The notes: generated by a model not told the origin, from the sequence alone. A stretch of DNA of 64,000 nucleotides from Unio delphinus (GCA_029339505.1 JAQISU010000170.1:2312001-2376000); one strand, 5' to 3'; shown: positions 45,493-57,273, numbered from the stretch's first letter. A program made the numbers and translations.

Positions 45493-45959
45493 TACCATTA
45501 CTGTGTAAGACTTTTCGTAATGATGATAAGAGGGGTTAAGTTTTGTGTAAAACGTCAAAAGGTTAGATGGAGTGGTGTTAAATGATTTTTCTTGATTTAA
45601 AAGTTAAAGGACATTTTAAAAGCAATTCATCAGTGCCATATTGTTGATGTCATTTTAATCATTATTAGCTTCATACTCAGTACTTATTAATTGATCATCT
45701 TTCCTGAGTTAACATGTCTTTTTCTTTCTTCAAGCCGTCACAACAGTAACAGCAATAATATCAACTGTATATATATTGAAGTTTTTGTGTGAAAGGATTT
45801 GCAAAACATATAGAATGTTTATCATGGCATGGTATGGACTAGCCTCTGATTATTTTAATGTTTATTTTTGTTTTTGTTATCCATTATATGCTTGTTTGGT
45901 TGAATATGTTATGAATGGATAATCATAATGCACTAATTTATTATTAATCCTCACCATAG

Positions 45960-45971
45960 GGATCCTGATGA
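45960..45971 (+). CDS. Candidate 12-nt cassette microexon of the ORP gene
   Basis: Twelve bases, GGATCCTGATGA, lie between an acceptor (taatcctcaccatag) and a consensus donor (GTAAGT). The exon before ends with two bases of a codon and the exon after starts with the third. Including this microexon adds exactly Asp-Pro-Asp-Glu after the Arg, without changing frame (R-DPDE-APAAHP). The short length means that chance is possible. Evidence is limited to splice sites and phase. Confidence 0.35.
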
Positions 45972-46529
45972 GTAAGTATAATTAGAGGAGTGTGTAGTTC
46001 ATTGTAGAGTTGTATTAACTTGTATAAATTTCTACTAACTTTATCAGCTTTGGTTCCTTTAGCTAAATGCACAGTACTATAGGTGTATCTGAAATTGGAA
46101 ACTCATCAATGGAACTTCTCACACATGGTAAATAATTCTGAATAATCAGAGTAGAGGAAATTTGAAGTCTGAGTTTTTTTTCTGTTTTTTTTTTTTTTAT
46201 AATTAAATAAATTCATTTCCTTGTGTTCATTTATAAATTCCTTTCTCTTTTTTCATTTGTAACTTAGTTGGGGTGATAGTTTGAACAACCTATGCAGTTT
46301 TGTTGTACATATAAGAGATCAGCAGAGAAACACCATTATGATGAAATTGTTTTTGTTGGTGATGATAGGTTGTGTTGTATGAATCTGGATTAAATATCAT
46401 ATTTTGACTAGATTTGCACATACCCTGAAAACTCAAAATCAAACGGCAGTTTGCATTGTTCTTCAGGAATATATGTGAACGGCTTATTTTTGAGGAAGGT
46501 TTACTCTCACACTAAGAATGCATTCAATT

Positions 46530-48387
46530 ACCATATCGTGTATAAGCCCGTTCGCGTATAAGCTGAACCCCAAACTGAATCGGTAAAACTGTTATAAAGT
46601 GCATGACCCGCATATAAGCCAACCCATAATTTCTAGACTACCGGTACATCACAAGATGCACAAAGTGAGTTCTGAATATGTTTATTTAGGCTAATCACAT
46701 TATTAAATAAAATGAAAGTAAGAAAGCTAATTTATATGTTAAAATAAAAACAATTCTAAAGTGCTAAGTCTTAATGGAAATTTAATTAATCTTCATTCTA
46801 AAATCATGAATTATAAAAGTTAAATCACATTTAGAACCCTTCAAAATCTGGCTCTCTATCAGACTCGCCAAACAGTTTGCGAAACTCGGCTTCTGTTACG
46901 GGCGTGCTTTCATCATATACGTCGTCATTGTCGTCATGGTCATCCGATAGTCCGGTTCATAAAACGAGAGCACCAGCCGGCTGCTGCAACAAATTTTGAA
47001 TCTGCCAACTCATATTTAAAATTTTTCGCCATCTGCATAGATGAATTGTCACCATTCCCATACTTGCTTCTCGTTCACAAAACATTTGCGTGCTGCAGCA
47101 CAGTTGTTATTTGCTTCTGCATATTCAATAATGTTAAGTTTAAATGCTTCACAATAAACAGAACGCTTTTTTTTACTTCCTATACTATTCATTTTATCTG
47201 ATTGAATTAAATATAAACTTCTAGAGATTAAACTGAAATAATTTCTTATAGTGGTAGTGTACTATGTATATACCTTATCCTGTAATTATTTCCATGTGTG
47301 GTTGGTTATCAATTTGTATTTGATAATTATTTATCATTGTTGTTTATTTGTGTGTTTTTTTTTTAAACTACCGGTAGTGTGATTCATTTGATCAAAATAT
47401 GATTGGTTTCAGCGTGGACATTCTTCAATTATGGTGACAGTTTATAACTTTGAGCAGAAACCATGTCCACTACCATATCTCAGTAAACGATACATCTGAG
47501 AGTCGGCATGTTTTAGTAAAGTCATGTGCATCATGCAACAAAACAAACCTATAATCCCCGAGGCATTTACCACAGATTAAGCGTATGTTAGCCATTGTAC
47601 AACACTCTACCGCTAACAAACCACTTTGCTTTAAAAACAACTAAACAACAGTAGTATATAAACTGTGGCTGCCTTTTATGTCTAAAACACCTATCAAAGA
47701 AATCCAACAAATATATTGTTTTACATTTATTCACGCTGACTCGTATATTGCAATGTTATTTACCCTTCCTAAGCGTGCGCTTAACAAACCCCTGTGGAGC
47801 CTCTCACTGTTGTTCCTTTAAGACTATCGTACATGTATTTCTACTCTCGATCAAAATGTTTGTCGTATATACCTTCAGTATTGTAATTCTTTAATTTTTT
47901 TTACGTAGATTCTTTTCATATTTACACTGAAATAAGGTAGCATGCATTTCTAAAAAACCGTAGACTTTAATGATTGCTGATTAGCTGAGGGTAAATACTT
48001 GATTAGAGATTACTAATATGGCGGTTCTTTTGGAAAATATACGTATTTCCGTGGTTCAAATAACACGTATGGCAGTATTTTCTGGTGGATGGACATCTGT
48101 CAAATAGACGTCAAGTACGTTAAAACATGTTTTTTATTCATTATCCTACCACTTAAGTTAGACAAAAAATATTTGTTTTACATCATGACAGGACAAATCT
48201 TATCAGCCATGTGGCATCATTAAGCATGTGAACTCATATTGACGGAAACAATAAATACTGGAAATCGAGGGAAAAAAGCATTATAAATTTCAGACTTGGA
48301 CCTTGACCCGCAGATAAGCTGACCCACCTTCTTCCAGGCCTAATGTTTTTCCTAAATTCCTCTGCTTATACGCGAGTATATACGGTA
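46530..48387 (-). mobile_element. Pogo-like transposon, internal-deletion derivative
   Basis: The left end 'taccatatcgtgtataagcc' and the right end, read on the other strand as TACCGTATATACTCGCGTAT, are inverted repeats that begin in TA, the superfamily's target dinucleotide. The interior keeps, on the minus strand, a transposase N-terminal helix-turn-helix (about 47173-47042) and the transposase C-terminal end (about 46960-46831), with the catalytic core missing between. The right half (47455-48250) aligns with the disrupted copy at 5725-9300. Confidence 0.8.
46831..47175 (-). pseudogene. Pogo-like transposase, both ends without the core
   Basis: Minus-strand translation from about 47173 gives KRSVYCEAFKLNIIEYAEAN, then NNCAAARKCFVNEKQVWEW and a stop. 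This is the Psq/CENP-B-type helix-turn-helix that binds the transposon ends. From about 46950 a frame reads DDVYDESTPVTEAEFRKLFG, then ESDREPDFEGF and a stop at 46833-46831, the acidic C-terminus common in Tigger-type transposases. The DDE core is absent, and two stops follow the helix-turn-helix. It cannot produce transposase. Confidence 0.75.
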
Positions 48388-48734
48388 AATATATCAGCAG
48401 ATAGTTTGAAAAATTAATTTTAGAGAATAAAAAAATTATTTATTTAGAGTATATTACAAGAATGAATGTAATTTTTAATTAGATGCAGTTTTGATAGGGT
48501 AAATGTTATTTGTATTGAAATTGATATGTGAGTTTGCAATTAGATTTGGACATGCAAGTTTGAATATCTGTTTCCTTACTAATATCAAGTTTGCCTTGGT
48601 AAGATAATGTACATTTAAAAAAGGTCATTAAATCCTTTTGTTTGCCACGTCTCATAGATTTAATGCTTTTGTCTATCATGTTCCCTGAACAACTGACAAC
48701 AAGCGTTCTCACATATTGACCAAGCTTTGACTTA

Positions 48735-48813
48735 ATCCCAAGTGGTCAGAGGTGAGATGGTAGTAATCTATAAAGGCCAGCACGTTAGACCACTTGACTA
48801 CCAGAGGGACCCT
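48735..48813 (-). repeat. SINE head fragment, first family
   Basis: 'aggtgagatggtagtaatct', 'gttagaccacttgactacc' and 'agagggaccc' match the reverse-oriented tRNA head of the first SINE family. The body is missing. Confidence 0.7.
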
Positions 48814-50569
48814 GTCTAACAAAGAAATGATCTGTAAATTTTACTTAGTGAATTTGAATTTTACTTGAAGTATTTATCTGGCAGTGAAATGGATAAACAT
48901 AGACAAGTTGATATAGTTATATTTAAGAACTCTAATGACCAATAATCAGGTGCTGGTCAGAATCTTTTGATCTACAGGACATGTCCAACAAATACACAGA
49001 CACACATATGTTAAAGAATGCAAGCAGTTTTGCAATAACAAAAATAGACAGTTTTTTAATTATGTCTTACTTTATAGAGAATAAACAAACGAAAATATAC
49101 ATTGTCAGGTTTTTTTTAAATTATATCTTACTTTCTAGAAAAACATTAGTAAGAATTGGATTTCTTACTTTTTAGGTAGATTCATTGTTAAGGTCAGCCT
49201 AATTTAGAAATTTTAGAATTTTAGATTATTGGGAATCTCAAGTTACTGTGCAATGTTTACTTGGTTGATGGTTCCTTTCCTGACATGCCTTTCAATTCTA
49301 TTCTTTTGTACTTTGCTTAAATTCTGCTGCACTAGACTTTAGGTTATAGCATTGAGTAAAGTTTTTTGATGGAGTGGCCCAATGTTAACATTATAGCACA
49401 GTAGTGATTCTTAACATATACTAACCGCTTTTGCACAAATTCCATGCTATTTAGCACCATACAAGTACCAACTGTATCACATGACACATTGTGATACAAT
49501 ACCAAGCAACCAGTCTTGTCACAGAGAAATGCAAAATCAAATTTTTTTTATATTATCTCATGTGCAACCAAGCTTGGCTTAGATATTGGTCCTGTTCATT
49601 CTTCTCTCACATGTTTGTTTCTAGTGCATAATTCTAAAGCCATTCAAGATTATCTCTGAAATTCTGTGTGTGTGTGTGTGTATATATATATATTAGATAT
49701 GGGAAATTTTGTGTATATATTAGACTTGTGTAGATCTGCCTTTAATTATTCATAATTTTTCAGTGACTTTGTTAATGTTTTTTCATTCATGTCTCTGTTT
49801 GTCCATCTACCATTCATATTTTCATTTTAAGAGCACCGCTTCAAAATCATTCAAGATATGTCTGTGAAACTTGATGCATATAGTAGACTAGCTTTCAAGA
49901 TTTTTCCTTTGCTGTTCACTTTATATTCTGGGTCTAGTATTGGTTCAAACTTCATGGACTCCTGAGTTTTGTTCCCCGTGTTTATCAAAAGAACATTATT
50001 ATTTCATCAACTTGGTACCTCAGCTTCACTGTGCCACAAGATTTAGGGTTCAGTAATCAATAATTAAAGCAATGTTCATGTTCCCATCGATTAAAATCAT
50101 AGCTTTAAGTTTATTTTATATTATGACATGGGTCTTTAGGCCAAATACTAGCAAGCCTATCTGGCTTGATCATTTGACTTGTGGTATGTGCATCTGTCAG
50201 ATTCAGACATACCAGATTTATCTTCAATGGCAACTATACTTTGCTTTCTTGTCATGTACCTGCTAACATATGTATCTATCAACCATGGTAATGATCTTTT
50301 TCAACTGATTGCAAAATACTCATGTTAGACATTTGTAGTTGAGAATTTAAATCTCATTTTCTTTCTTATATTTAATTATTACACATCTGTATAATTGAAT
50401 AACTTCAAACCCCATATCTGACAAAACAAGCAAAGGATGGGAAACCTTCATGAGATGTTTCTCGGAATGCAATGAGCCTCTGCCATAGTTGCTTCTTAAT
50501 GCTAGCCTTTCACTTCCAGTAACACAGCAAATCAAGTTGTACACTGCAACACCTGAGAGATTCAATCTA
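48814..50569. other. Intronic stretch, nothing firm
   Basis: Only a short (GT)n/(AT)n run at 49667-49692 and faint traces of the degenerate bivalve-type repeat at 49780-49960 are seen. No exon. Confidence 0.5.
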
Positions 50570-53110
50570 CTTAAAGAAATATATTGGATGATATGCTGAG
50601 TAATCCCATCTGCTAAGGAAATTATTGGACAGTATATATTTTGAATGGTAATCCCATCTAGTAAAAAAACATTCTGAAAGTATATTTGATGTATGTCAGT
50701 TCCATCTGAAATTGGTTGGAGAGTATATGCCTTGTATGGCAATCCTATCTATTAATGAAAACGGTTGGTTGGTATATGTCATGTATGGCAATCCTATCTA
50801 TTAATGAAAATGATTGGTTGGTATATGTCATGTGTGGCAATCTTATCTATTAATGAAAATGATTGGTTGGTATATGTCATGTGTGGCAATCTTATCTATT
50901 AATGAAAACGATTGGTTGGTATATGTCATGTATGGCAATCTTATCTATTAATGAAAACGATTGGTTGGTATATGTCATGTGTAGCAATCCTGTCTATTAA
51001 TGAAAACGGTTGGTTGGTATATGCCATGTAATGCAATCCTATCTATTAATGAAAACGATTGGTTGGTATATGTCATGTGTGGCAATCCTGTCTATTAATG
51101 AAAATGATTGGTTGGTATATGTCATGTGTGGCAATCTTATCTATTAATGAAAATGATTGATTGGTATATGTCATGTATGGCAATCTTATCTATTAATGAA
51201 AACGGTTGGTTGGTATATGCCATGTAATGCAATCCTATCTATTAATGAAAACGGTTGGTTGGTATATGTCATGTATGGCAATCCTATCTATTAATGAAAA
51301 TGATTGGTTGGTATATGTCATGTGTGGCAATCTTATCTATTAATGAAAATGATTGGTTGGTATATGTCATGTGTGGCAATCTTATCTATTAATGAAAACG
51401 ATTGGTTGGTATATGTCATGTATGGCAATCTTATCTATTAATGAAAACGATTGGTTGGTATATGTCATGTGTAGCAATCCTGTCTATTAATGAAAACGGT
51501 TGGTTGGTATATGCCATGTAATGCAATCCTATCTATTAATGAAAACGATTGGTTGGTATATGTCATGTGTGGCAATCCTGTCTATTAATGAAAACGATTG
51601 GTTGGTATATGTCATGTGTAGCAATCCTGTCTATTAATGACAACGATTGGTTGGTATATGTCATGTATGGCAATCTTATCTATTAATGAAAACGATTGGT
51701 TGGTATATGTCATGTGTGGCAATCCTATCAATGAAAACGATTGGTTGGTATATGTCATGTATGGCAATCTTATCTATTAATGAAAACGATTGGTTGGTAT
51801 ATGTCATGTGTGGCAATCCAATCTATTATTGAAAACGATTGGTTGGTATATGTCATGTATGGCAATCTTATCTATTAATGAAAACGATTGGTTGGTATAT
51901 GTCATGTGTGGCAATCCTATCAATGAAAACGATTGGTTGGTATATGTCATGTATGGCAATCTTATCTATTAATGAAAACGATTGGTTGGTATATGTCATG
52001 TATGGCAATCTTATCTATTAATGAAAACGATTGGTTGGTATATGTCATGTATGGCAATCTTATCTATTAATGAAAACGATTGGTTGGTTATGTCATGTGT
52101 GGCAATCCTGTCTAATAATGAAAACGGTTGGTTGGTATATGCTATGTGTGGCAATCCTGTCTATTAATGAAAATGATTGGTTGGTATATGTCATGTATGG
52201 CAATCCTATCTATTAATGAAAACGATTGGTTGGTATATGTAATGTATGGCAAACAATCTGTTAAAGAAATCAATTGGTTTATGTCATGTGTGTTATAGAA
52301 ATCTATTGGTTGGTATGTGTCATGTATGGCTATCCCATCTATCAAAGAAATCTATTAGTTAGTATATTTCAGGTCATGTATTGCAATCCCATCTGCTAAA
52401 GAAATGTGTTGAATTTATATGTCATGACTAAAGAGATACATTGGAGTGTTTTCATTCATGGCAATCCCATATATTAAAGAAAATCTATGGGTTGGTATAT
52501 GTCATTTATGGCAATCCCATCTATTAAAGAAAATCTTTGGGTTGGTATATGTCATTTATGGCAATCCCATCTATTAAAGAAAATCTTTGGGTTGGTATAT
52601 GTCATTTATGGCAATCCCATCTATTAAAGAAAATCTATGGGTTGGTATATGTCATTTATGGCAATCCCATCTATTAAAGAAAATCTATGGGTTGGTATAT
52701 GTCATTTATGGCAATCCCATCTATTAAAGAAAATCTATGGGTTGGTATGTCATTTATGGCAATCCCATCTATTAAAGAAAATCTATGGGTTGGTATATGT
52801 CATTTATGGCAATCCCATCTATTAAAGAAAATCTATGGGTTGGTATATGTCATGTATGGCAATCCCATCTACTAATGAAATCTGTTGGAGTGTATATGTC
52901 ATTTATGGCAATTCCATCTATTAAAGAAAATCTATGGGTTGGTATACGTCATTTATGGTAATCCCATCTATTAATGAAAATCTATGGGTTGGTATATGTC
53001 GTGTATGGCAATCCCATCTACTAATGAAATCTGTTGGAGTGTATATGTTATGTATGGCAATCCCATCTATTGAAATCTATTGGTTTATATATGTCATGCA
53101 TAGCAAGCTG
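50570..53110. repeat. 49/50-bp satellite array, about 50 copies
   Basis: Units of 49 bp ('ttggttggtatatgtcatgt', 'gtggcaatcctatctattaatgaaaacga') fill 50735-52250. From about 52470 to 53010 a 50-bp variant ('ctatgggttggtatatgtca', 'tttatggcaatcccatctattaaagaaaat') dominates. The outermost units (50570-50735, 52255-52460, 53015-53110) are strongly diverged. A ten-unit block of about 489 bp is repeated within the first half. All frames stay open over long distances, but the sequence is not coding. Confidence 0.95.
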
Positions 53111-53791
53111 TTGTGGCATATTCTTTTTTTCAGATATGTGAAATACTATTTCTCATTTGAGTAAAAGAATTTTGCATATGATAAATACATGTAGTTTAAT
53201 GTGCAATAAGAAATTGTACATATATGCAATAGTTTAACTTATAAGGAGTAACAGTTTTTCTGCATACATGACAAATATATTATTTTGCATATGTAAAATT
53301 TCACACATGAGAAACATTTGTGATATTCTTTTTGTTCATGTGAAATTCTATTTGACATGCATACCGTAATTTATTTCATACTATTAATTACTATATAATT
53401 AGGGGTGGGTAGTGAATTAAAAATCATATTGCATTATATCACAATATTACGCAAAATATTGCAGTATTATTGCAATATATTGATTTAAGAAAGAATTACA
53501 GATTACTGTTAATTTATTCAAATAAAATGAATGCAAATGGAAAAAAAATTACTTAAAATTATTTAACTACATAATTATAATACAGTATAAAAAATGAATA
53601 AAATGCAGTGAAGTAGTTGCAGTCTAACACAGAAATAAGAGTGTTATGATTTAATTCTTTTGTCTGAACAGTTCAGTTTGTAGTTACTTTTCATAAAACA
53701 TAAAATATATACAAATGCAGATTGGTCTCTTCCTTGGCACTTTACCCCATGTAATTCAAACTTAACTGCCTTGAAAATCACATAATGGAAC

Positions 53792-54064
53792 TTACCGATA
53801 CTTCATGTTTTTTTGAAGACGATTAGGGCAGAATGTTGGGCATTTACTTTTTCTCTCAGCAATGGAGAACACACTCTCAGAAAGGACACTTGTTGCTGGG
53901 ATGCACAATAAGGATTTATCAAGCTTAGGTAATCTAGGAAATCTATATTCATGATTTTTACACCATTGAATAGGATTTGAATCAGAGGGAATTGACAGAA
54001 ACACTCTATGGTTCTTAAGCTCTTCTTCTACTTTTTCCATTTGCATTTTTTGAAGTCTCAACAT
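53792..54064 (-). pseudogene. ZBED-like hAT transposase, C-terminal part
   Basis: The frame reads SNPIQWCKNHEYRFPRLPKL, then LCIPATSVLSESVFSIAERK. This is the conserved hAT dimerisation block ('P--WWK-----P-L---AR--L-IPATS-PSER-FS-AG'). The final Gly and following residues are changed (SIAERKSK). It is separated from the central part by stops. Confidence 0.9.
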
Positions 54065-54273
54065 CAGTTATGTAAACATCACCAAGATGTTCTTGCATGC
54101 CAGATCACCTCTGATTAATGTCTTAACTTGAGCTTCTTGCAAACTGGTTGAGCATCCTTAGCAGCAGAGTTGGCAGACACAGAAAACTGCTCAGTTACCT
54201 TTGGTAAAGGTGTCAGTTCTGACCTCCCACTATCAAACACAGGTGAGTGATCAGTGTCATATTCAGCCTTCAC

Positions 54274-54639
54274 TCAAACAATGATTCCTGATTCATTCTG
54301 CAAAATGTTGGAAACGATTTCATTCCTACATGCATCACTGAGGAAAGGTAAGGCTTTAAAATGTGGATCCAAGGCAGCAGCAATGGTGAAGGTTTCTTCT
54401 TGATGAGTATATCTATCCTGAAGATCATCAACCACAGCCTTTTTCATCTGAGCTATTACTGGAGAGTCATCATCGCTATATTGGAAAATGCTGTCAATAA
54501 GTTTGCAAAGAAGAGTCATGATGGCAGAAATGGATGGAACTGACTCAGCAAAAAGAGTGGTTGTCACCAATTTAAGAGATTCTAGACAAACCATTTCCTC
54601 ATCTGCCAGGCAAAAGTCATCATCTGACAATGCGGTCAA
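54274..54639 (-). pseudogene. ZBED-like hAT transposase, central part
   Basis: The frame includes EEMVCLESLKLVTTTLFAES, then VPSISAIMTLLCKLIDSIF, VDDLQDRYTHQEETFTIAAA and LDPHFKALPFLSDACRNEIV. The LDPHFK-LPFLS motif and the preceding 'YPTIS---P---L' equivalent are typical of ZBED1/4/6-like transposases. The N-terminal zinc finger is absent. Confidence 0.88.
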
Positions 54640-55383
54640 ATCTGTCAGTCATCAATGTCAGCAAGCCGCTTTGTTGACAAAGAGATGTTAAAGCTTCAAA
54701 AGGAGGAAGATTTCACAGAATTTAATTTCCATTTCCCCATGCAACTGCTCAGGAAACAAAATAGAAATGTTACTGAAGCTGATTACAAGAGGTAAAGGTA
54801 TAGAATTCAAAATGTCATTGTCAATCAGAAACTAGAATAAGTATTGAAATATTTGCTAATATTAATTTATAATAATAGAGTTTGCTTGCTACTTCTTGTC
54901 AAAATTTATATAAATATCGCACTGTATCGATATAAGAAAGATACATTGCGATTATTTTATCACCGGTTTAATACCACAATATACCAGTATTCAATATTAT
55001 CGCACAATCTACTATCTATGAATAATGTTTTTTACATACGAAAATTAAGAATTTCTCATTTGGGATAAAGAATTTTACTGAGGTAAATTAAACTTTTATT
55101 TTTCATATGTAAAAAACCTTTTCTACAATTTAAAATCTAAATGGCTTTTATAAATTGTGAAACCTGAATTAATGCTAAAATTGCATGCCATCACCATGAG
55201 ACATATCCTCAGATAGTTCATAAGGACATACAGACAGATCTATATGCATGTTATGTTCTTTAGTATCAAGACTCTTTCACCCTTTCAAAGCTTCGCCACC
55301 AATATTTTTCTTTGTTTTACTGTAATGATATTTTTGAAAGTCAGAATTTTTTACAAATTTCTTGTGGTCAGTATTCATGCATA

Positions 55384-55560
55384 CATTGCTTTTATTTTAA
55401 TTATAACTGACCTTTAGAAATCAAGTAGTTTAGCCCAATTTTCATTGCTTTTATTTTAATTATAACTGACCTTTAGAAATCTAGTAGTTTAGCCCAATTT
55501 TCATTGCTTTTATTTTAATTATAACTGACCTTTATAAATCTAGTAGTTTAGCCCAATTTT
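55384..55560. repeat. 59-bp tandem repeat, 3 copies
   Basis: Units start 'cattgcttttattttaatta' and end 'agtttagcccaatttt', at 55384, 55443 and 55502. They lie 90 bp upstream of the next ORP exon. The sequence is unrelated to the 59-bp array at 21.1 kb despite the same period. Confidence 0.95.
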
Positions 55561-55651
55561 CGTTGCCCAAATATTCAGTTTTGGAGAAATTTGTGCTTTT
55601 TAGGTGTTTTTATGCTTTGCAACAAGAATATATCAAATTTATCTGTTTCAG

Positions 55652-55754
55652 AGCTCCAGCAGCTCACCCTCACATGATTGACCCATTCAGAGAGGTCAAG
55701 GAGTACATGCAAGAAGCAGAAGACTACTCACAAGATCTGACTCAAAAAATTGAT
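55652..55754 (+). CDS. OSBPL10/11-like: ORP10/ORP11-like protein, coiled-coil exon
   Basis: One base completes Arg, then APAAHPHMIDPFREVKEYMQ and EAEDYSQDLTQKID. Acceptor tctgtttcag and donor GAT|GTAAGA frame it; it ends in phase 0. Vertebrate ORP11 has 'DHLVEVREMMSHAEGQQRDLIRRIE' here; the spacing EVKEYMQEAE---QDL--KI is the same. In the vertebrate proteins the coiled-coil region between PH and ORD mediates pairing with ORP9; this helix lies near or in that region, so a similar role is plausible. Confidence 0.93.
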
Positions 55755-55825
55755 GTAAGACAAACAAATGTGGGTCATTCCAATTCAAAAGCCTTATACA
55801 TGCAGTAAGAAGCAACTAATGGAGC

Positions 55826-55975
55826 AGTTGCTCTGTGGTTAGCATTTTGGACTTGTGACCGAAAGGATGTGGGTTTGAATCCTACCATCAGATCCTCTTT
55901 GGTCCATTGTGATAGTGTGTCCAATGACAGTGCACATTTGTCCACATGCTTGGTATTAAATAACATACCTGTATT
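55826..55975 (+). repeat. tRNA-headed SINE-like repeat, third type
   Basis: The sequence 'gctctgtggttagcattttg' followed by 'gatgtgggtttgaatcctac' looks like the A- and B-box region of a tRNA-derived SINE head. No second copy is present in the window, so family and ends are uncertain. A functional tRNA gene is not supported: no complete cloverleaf or acceptor stem can be formed. Confidence 0.5.
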
Positions 55976-55989
55976 GATGTGCTGTAAAA

Positions 55990-56565
55990 ACACCATTTTA
56001 TCAGAATACTGTAAAATGTGGATATGCATACATTTTATCTGAATACTGTAAAATGTGGATATGCATACCATTTTATCTGAATACTGTAAAATGTGGATAT
56101 GCATACCATTTTATCTGAATACTGTAAAATGTGGATATGCATACCATTTTATCTGAATACTGTAAAATGTGGATATGCATACATTTTATCTGAATACTGT
56201 AAAATGTGGATATGCATACATTTTATCTGAATACTGTAAAATGTGGATATGCATACATTTTATCTGAATACTGTAAAATGTGGATATGCATACATTTTAT
56301 CTGAATACAGTAAAATGTGGATATGCATACATTTTATCTGAATACTGTAAAATGTGGATATGCATACATTTTATCTGAATACTGTAAAATGTGGATATGC
56401 ATACATTTTATCTGAATACAGTAAAATGTGGATATGCATACATTTTATCTGAATACTGTAAAATGTGGATATGCATACATTTTATCTGAATACTGTAAAA
56501 TGTGGATATGCATACATTTTATCTGAATACTGTAAAATGTGGATATGCATACATTTTATTAATTA
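55990..56565. repeat. 37-bp minisatellite, about 15 copies
   Basis: Units of 'gaatactgtaaaatgtggat' plus 'atgcatacattttatct' are almost identical, with occasional 'taccatttt' (38 bp) or 'gaatacagt' variants. It lies in the intron between the last two exons. Confidence 0.95.
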
Positions 56566-56776
56566 CTGCATTTCTTGCTTTTATATTGATTCATCTTAGG
56601 ATGCCGTTTGGTTTAGTAAAGAGGCTTGGCTGTAATCATGACAACCATTTTCCAGATGGTTGCCAATGGTTGGGTCTCAGAACTTGATGGGGGTTCAATG
56701 GATTTGAAGAGGGGTACAGTGTGACATAAAGTCCAAATTTGGAACCTAATTTCAATTTCATTACTAACTTGTATCT

Positions 56777-57060
56777 GCAACTGCTCTGGTGATCTAGTGG
56801 TTAGAGTCTTTCCAAAGATTTATAAAAATGGTACTAGCAGCTGCCTCGCTTGATGCTCACCATAAAGAGGTTAGTGTTAGGACTGGTCTGTCTGGTGTCA
56901 GGAAAAAGTGTCTGAGTGGGACATGATGCTACATGTCTGCAGCATGATGTCACTGTGCTAGACATCACTGTGAACTGCCACACTGCAGACCTCATAGCAA
57001 TATGTATGACTGAAAAATTGTTAAAGCTACGCTAATAATCACAAACAATACAAACATACC
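56777..57060 (+). repeat. tRNA-derived SINE, second family
   Basis: The head 'tctggtgatctagtggttag' is followed by a shortened region that lacks the B box. The body has 'ctcaccataaagaggttagt', 'ctggtgtcaggaaaaagtgt', 'ctacatgtctgcagcatgatg' and 'gactgaaaaattgttaaagc'. It is about 80% like the copy at 57528. Confidence 0.85.
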
Positions 57061-57231
57061 TTTTATCTGCACCATTTACCGAGAACTGCATTATTGTGCA
57101 TCTACATGTAAATGGCTAACTTTCTTTATGGTCATATGGGTGAATGTTTTCCATATAGACGACAGAATTTTTGAAAAAGTTGCAGATCAGTAATGAAAAA
57201 TTTAATTATGTATCAATCTGGTTTATTTCAG

Positions 57232-57273
57232 TCTTTACCTCATTCGGGACAAGAAATTACTGGACTAGACAAG
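57232..57273 (+). CDS. OSBPL10/11-like: ORP10/ORP11-like protein, last exon in the window
   Basis: Fourteen codons, SLPHSGQEITGLDK, lie between acceptor ctggtttatttcag and donor AAG|GTATGT, in phase 0 on both sides. Vertebrate ORP10/ORP11 have '-SLP-SG-LTALDQDLLLLKATS' here. The expected next exon (beginning near DLLLLKATS) is not present up to 64000, so the gene continues more than 6.7 kb downstream. Confidence 0.93.

Larger units (their letters stand above)
53401..55020 (-). mobile_element. hAT (ZBED-like) DNA transposon, decayed
   Basis: The left end 'aggggtgggtagtgaatt' and, on the other strand, the right end 'atagtagattgtgcgata' are loosely inverted. Both are followed by AT-rich 'caatat' runs. 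The minus strand carries two transposase parts in order (54639-54274, 54064-53792). Exact ends and target duplication cannot be fixed. Confidence 0.75.

Noticed and set aside
45735..45788. Possible exon reading RHNSNSNNINC after a strong pyrimidine-rich acceptor (tctttttctttcttcaag)
   Set aside because: The natural donor (ACT|GTATAT) gives 32 nt and breaks the frame; a frame-keeping donor (54 nt, GTGAAA) is weak. It is kept only as a remote alternative.
51647..52875. Overlapping 60-residue repeat proteins (VGICHVWQS... and similar)
   Set aside because: They are translations of the 49/50-bp satellite, open in several frames at once, with no start context or splice support.
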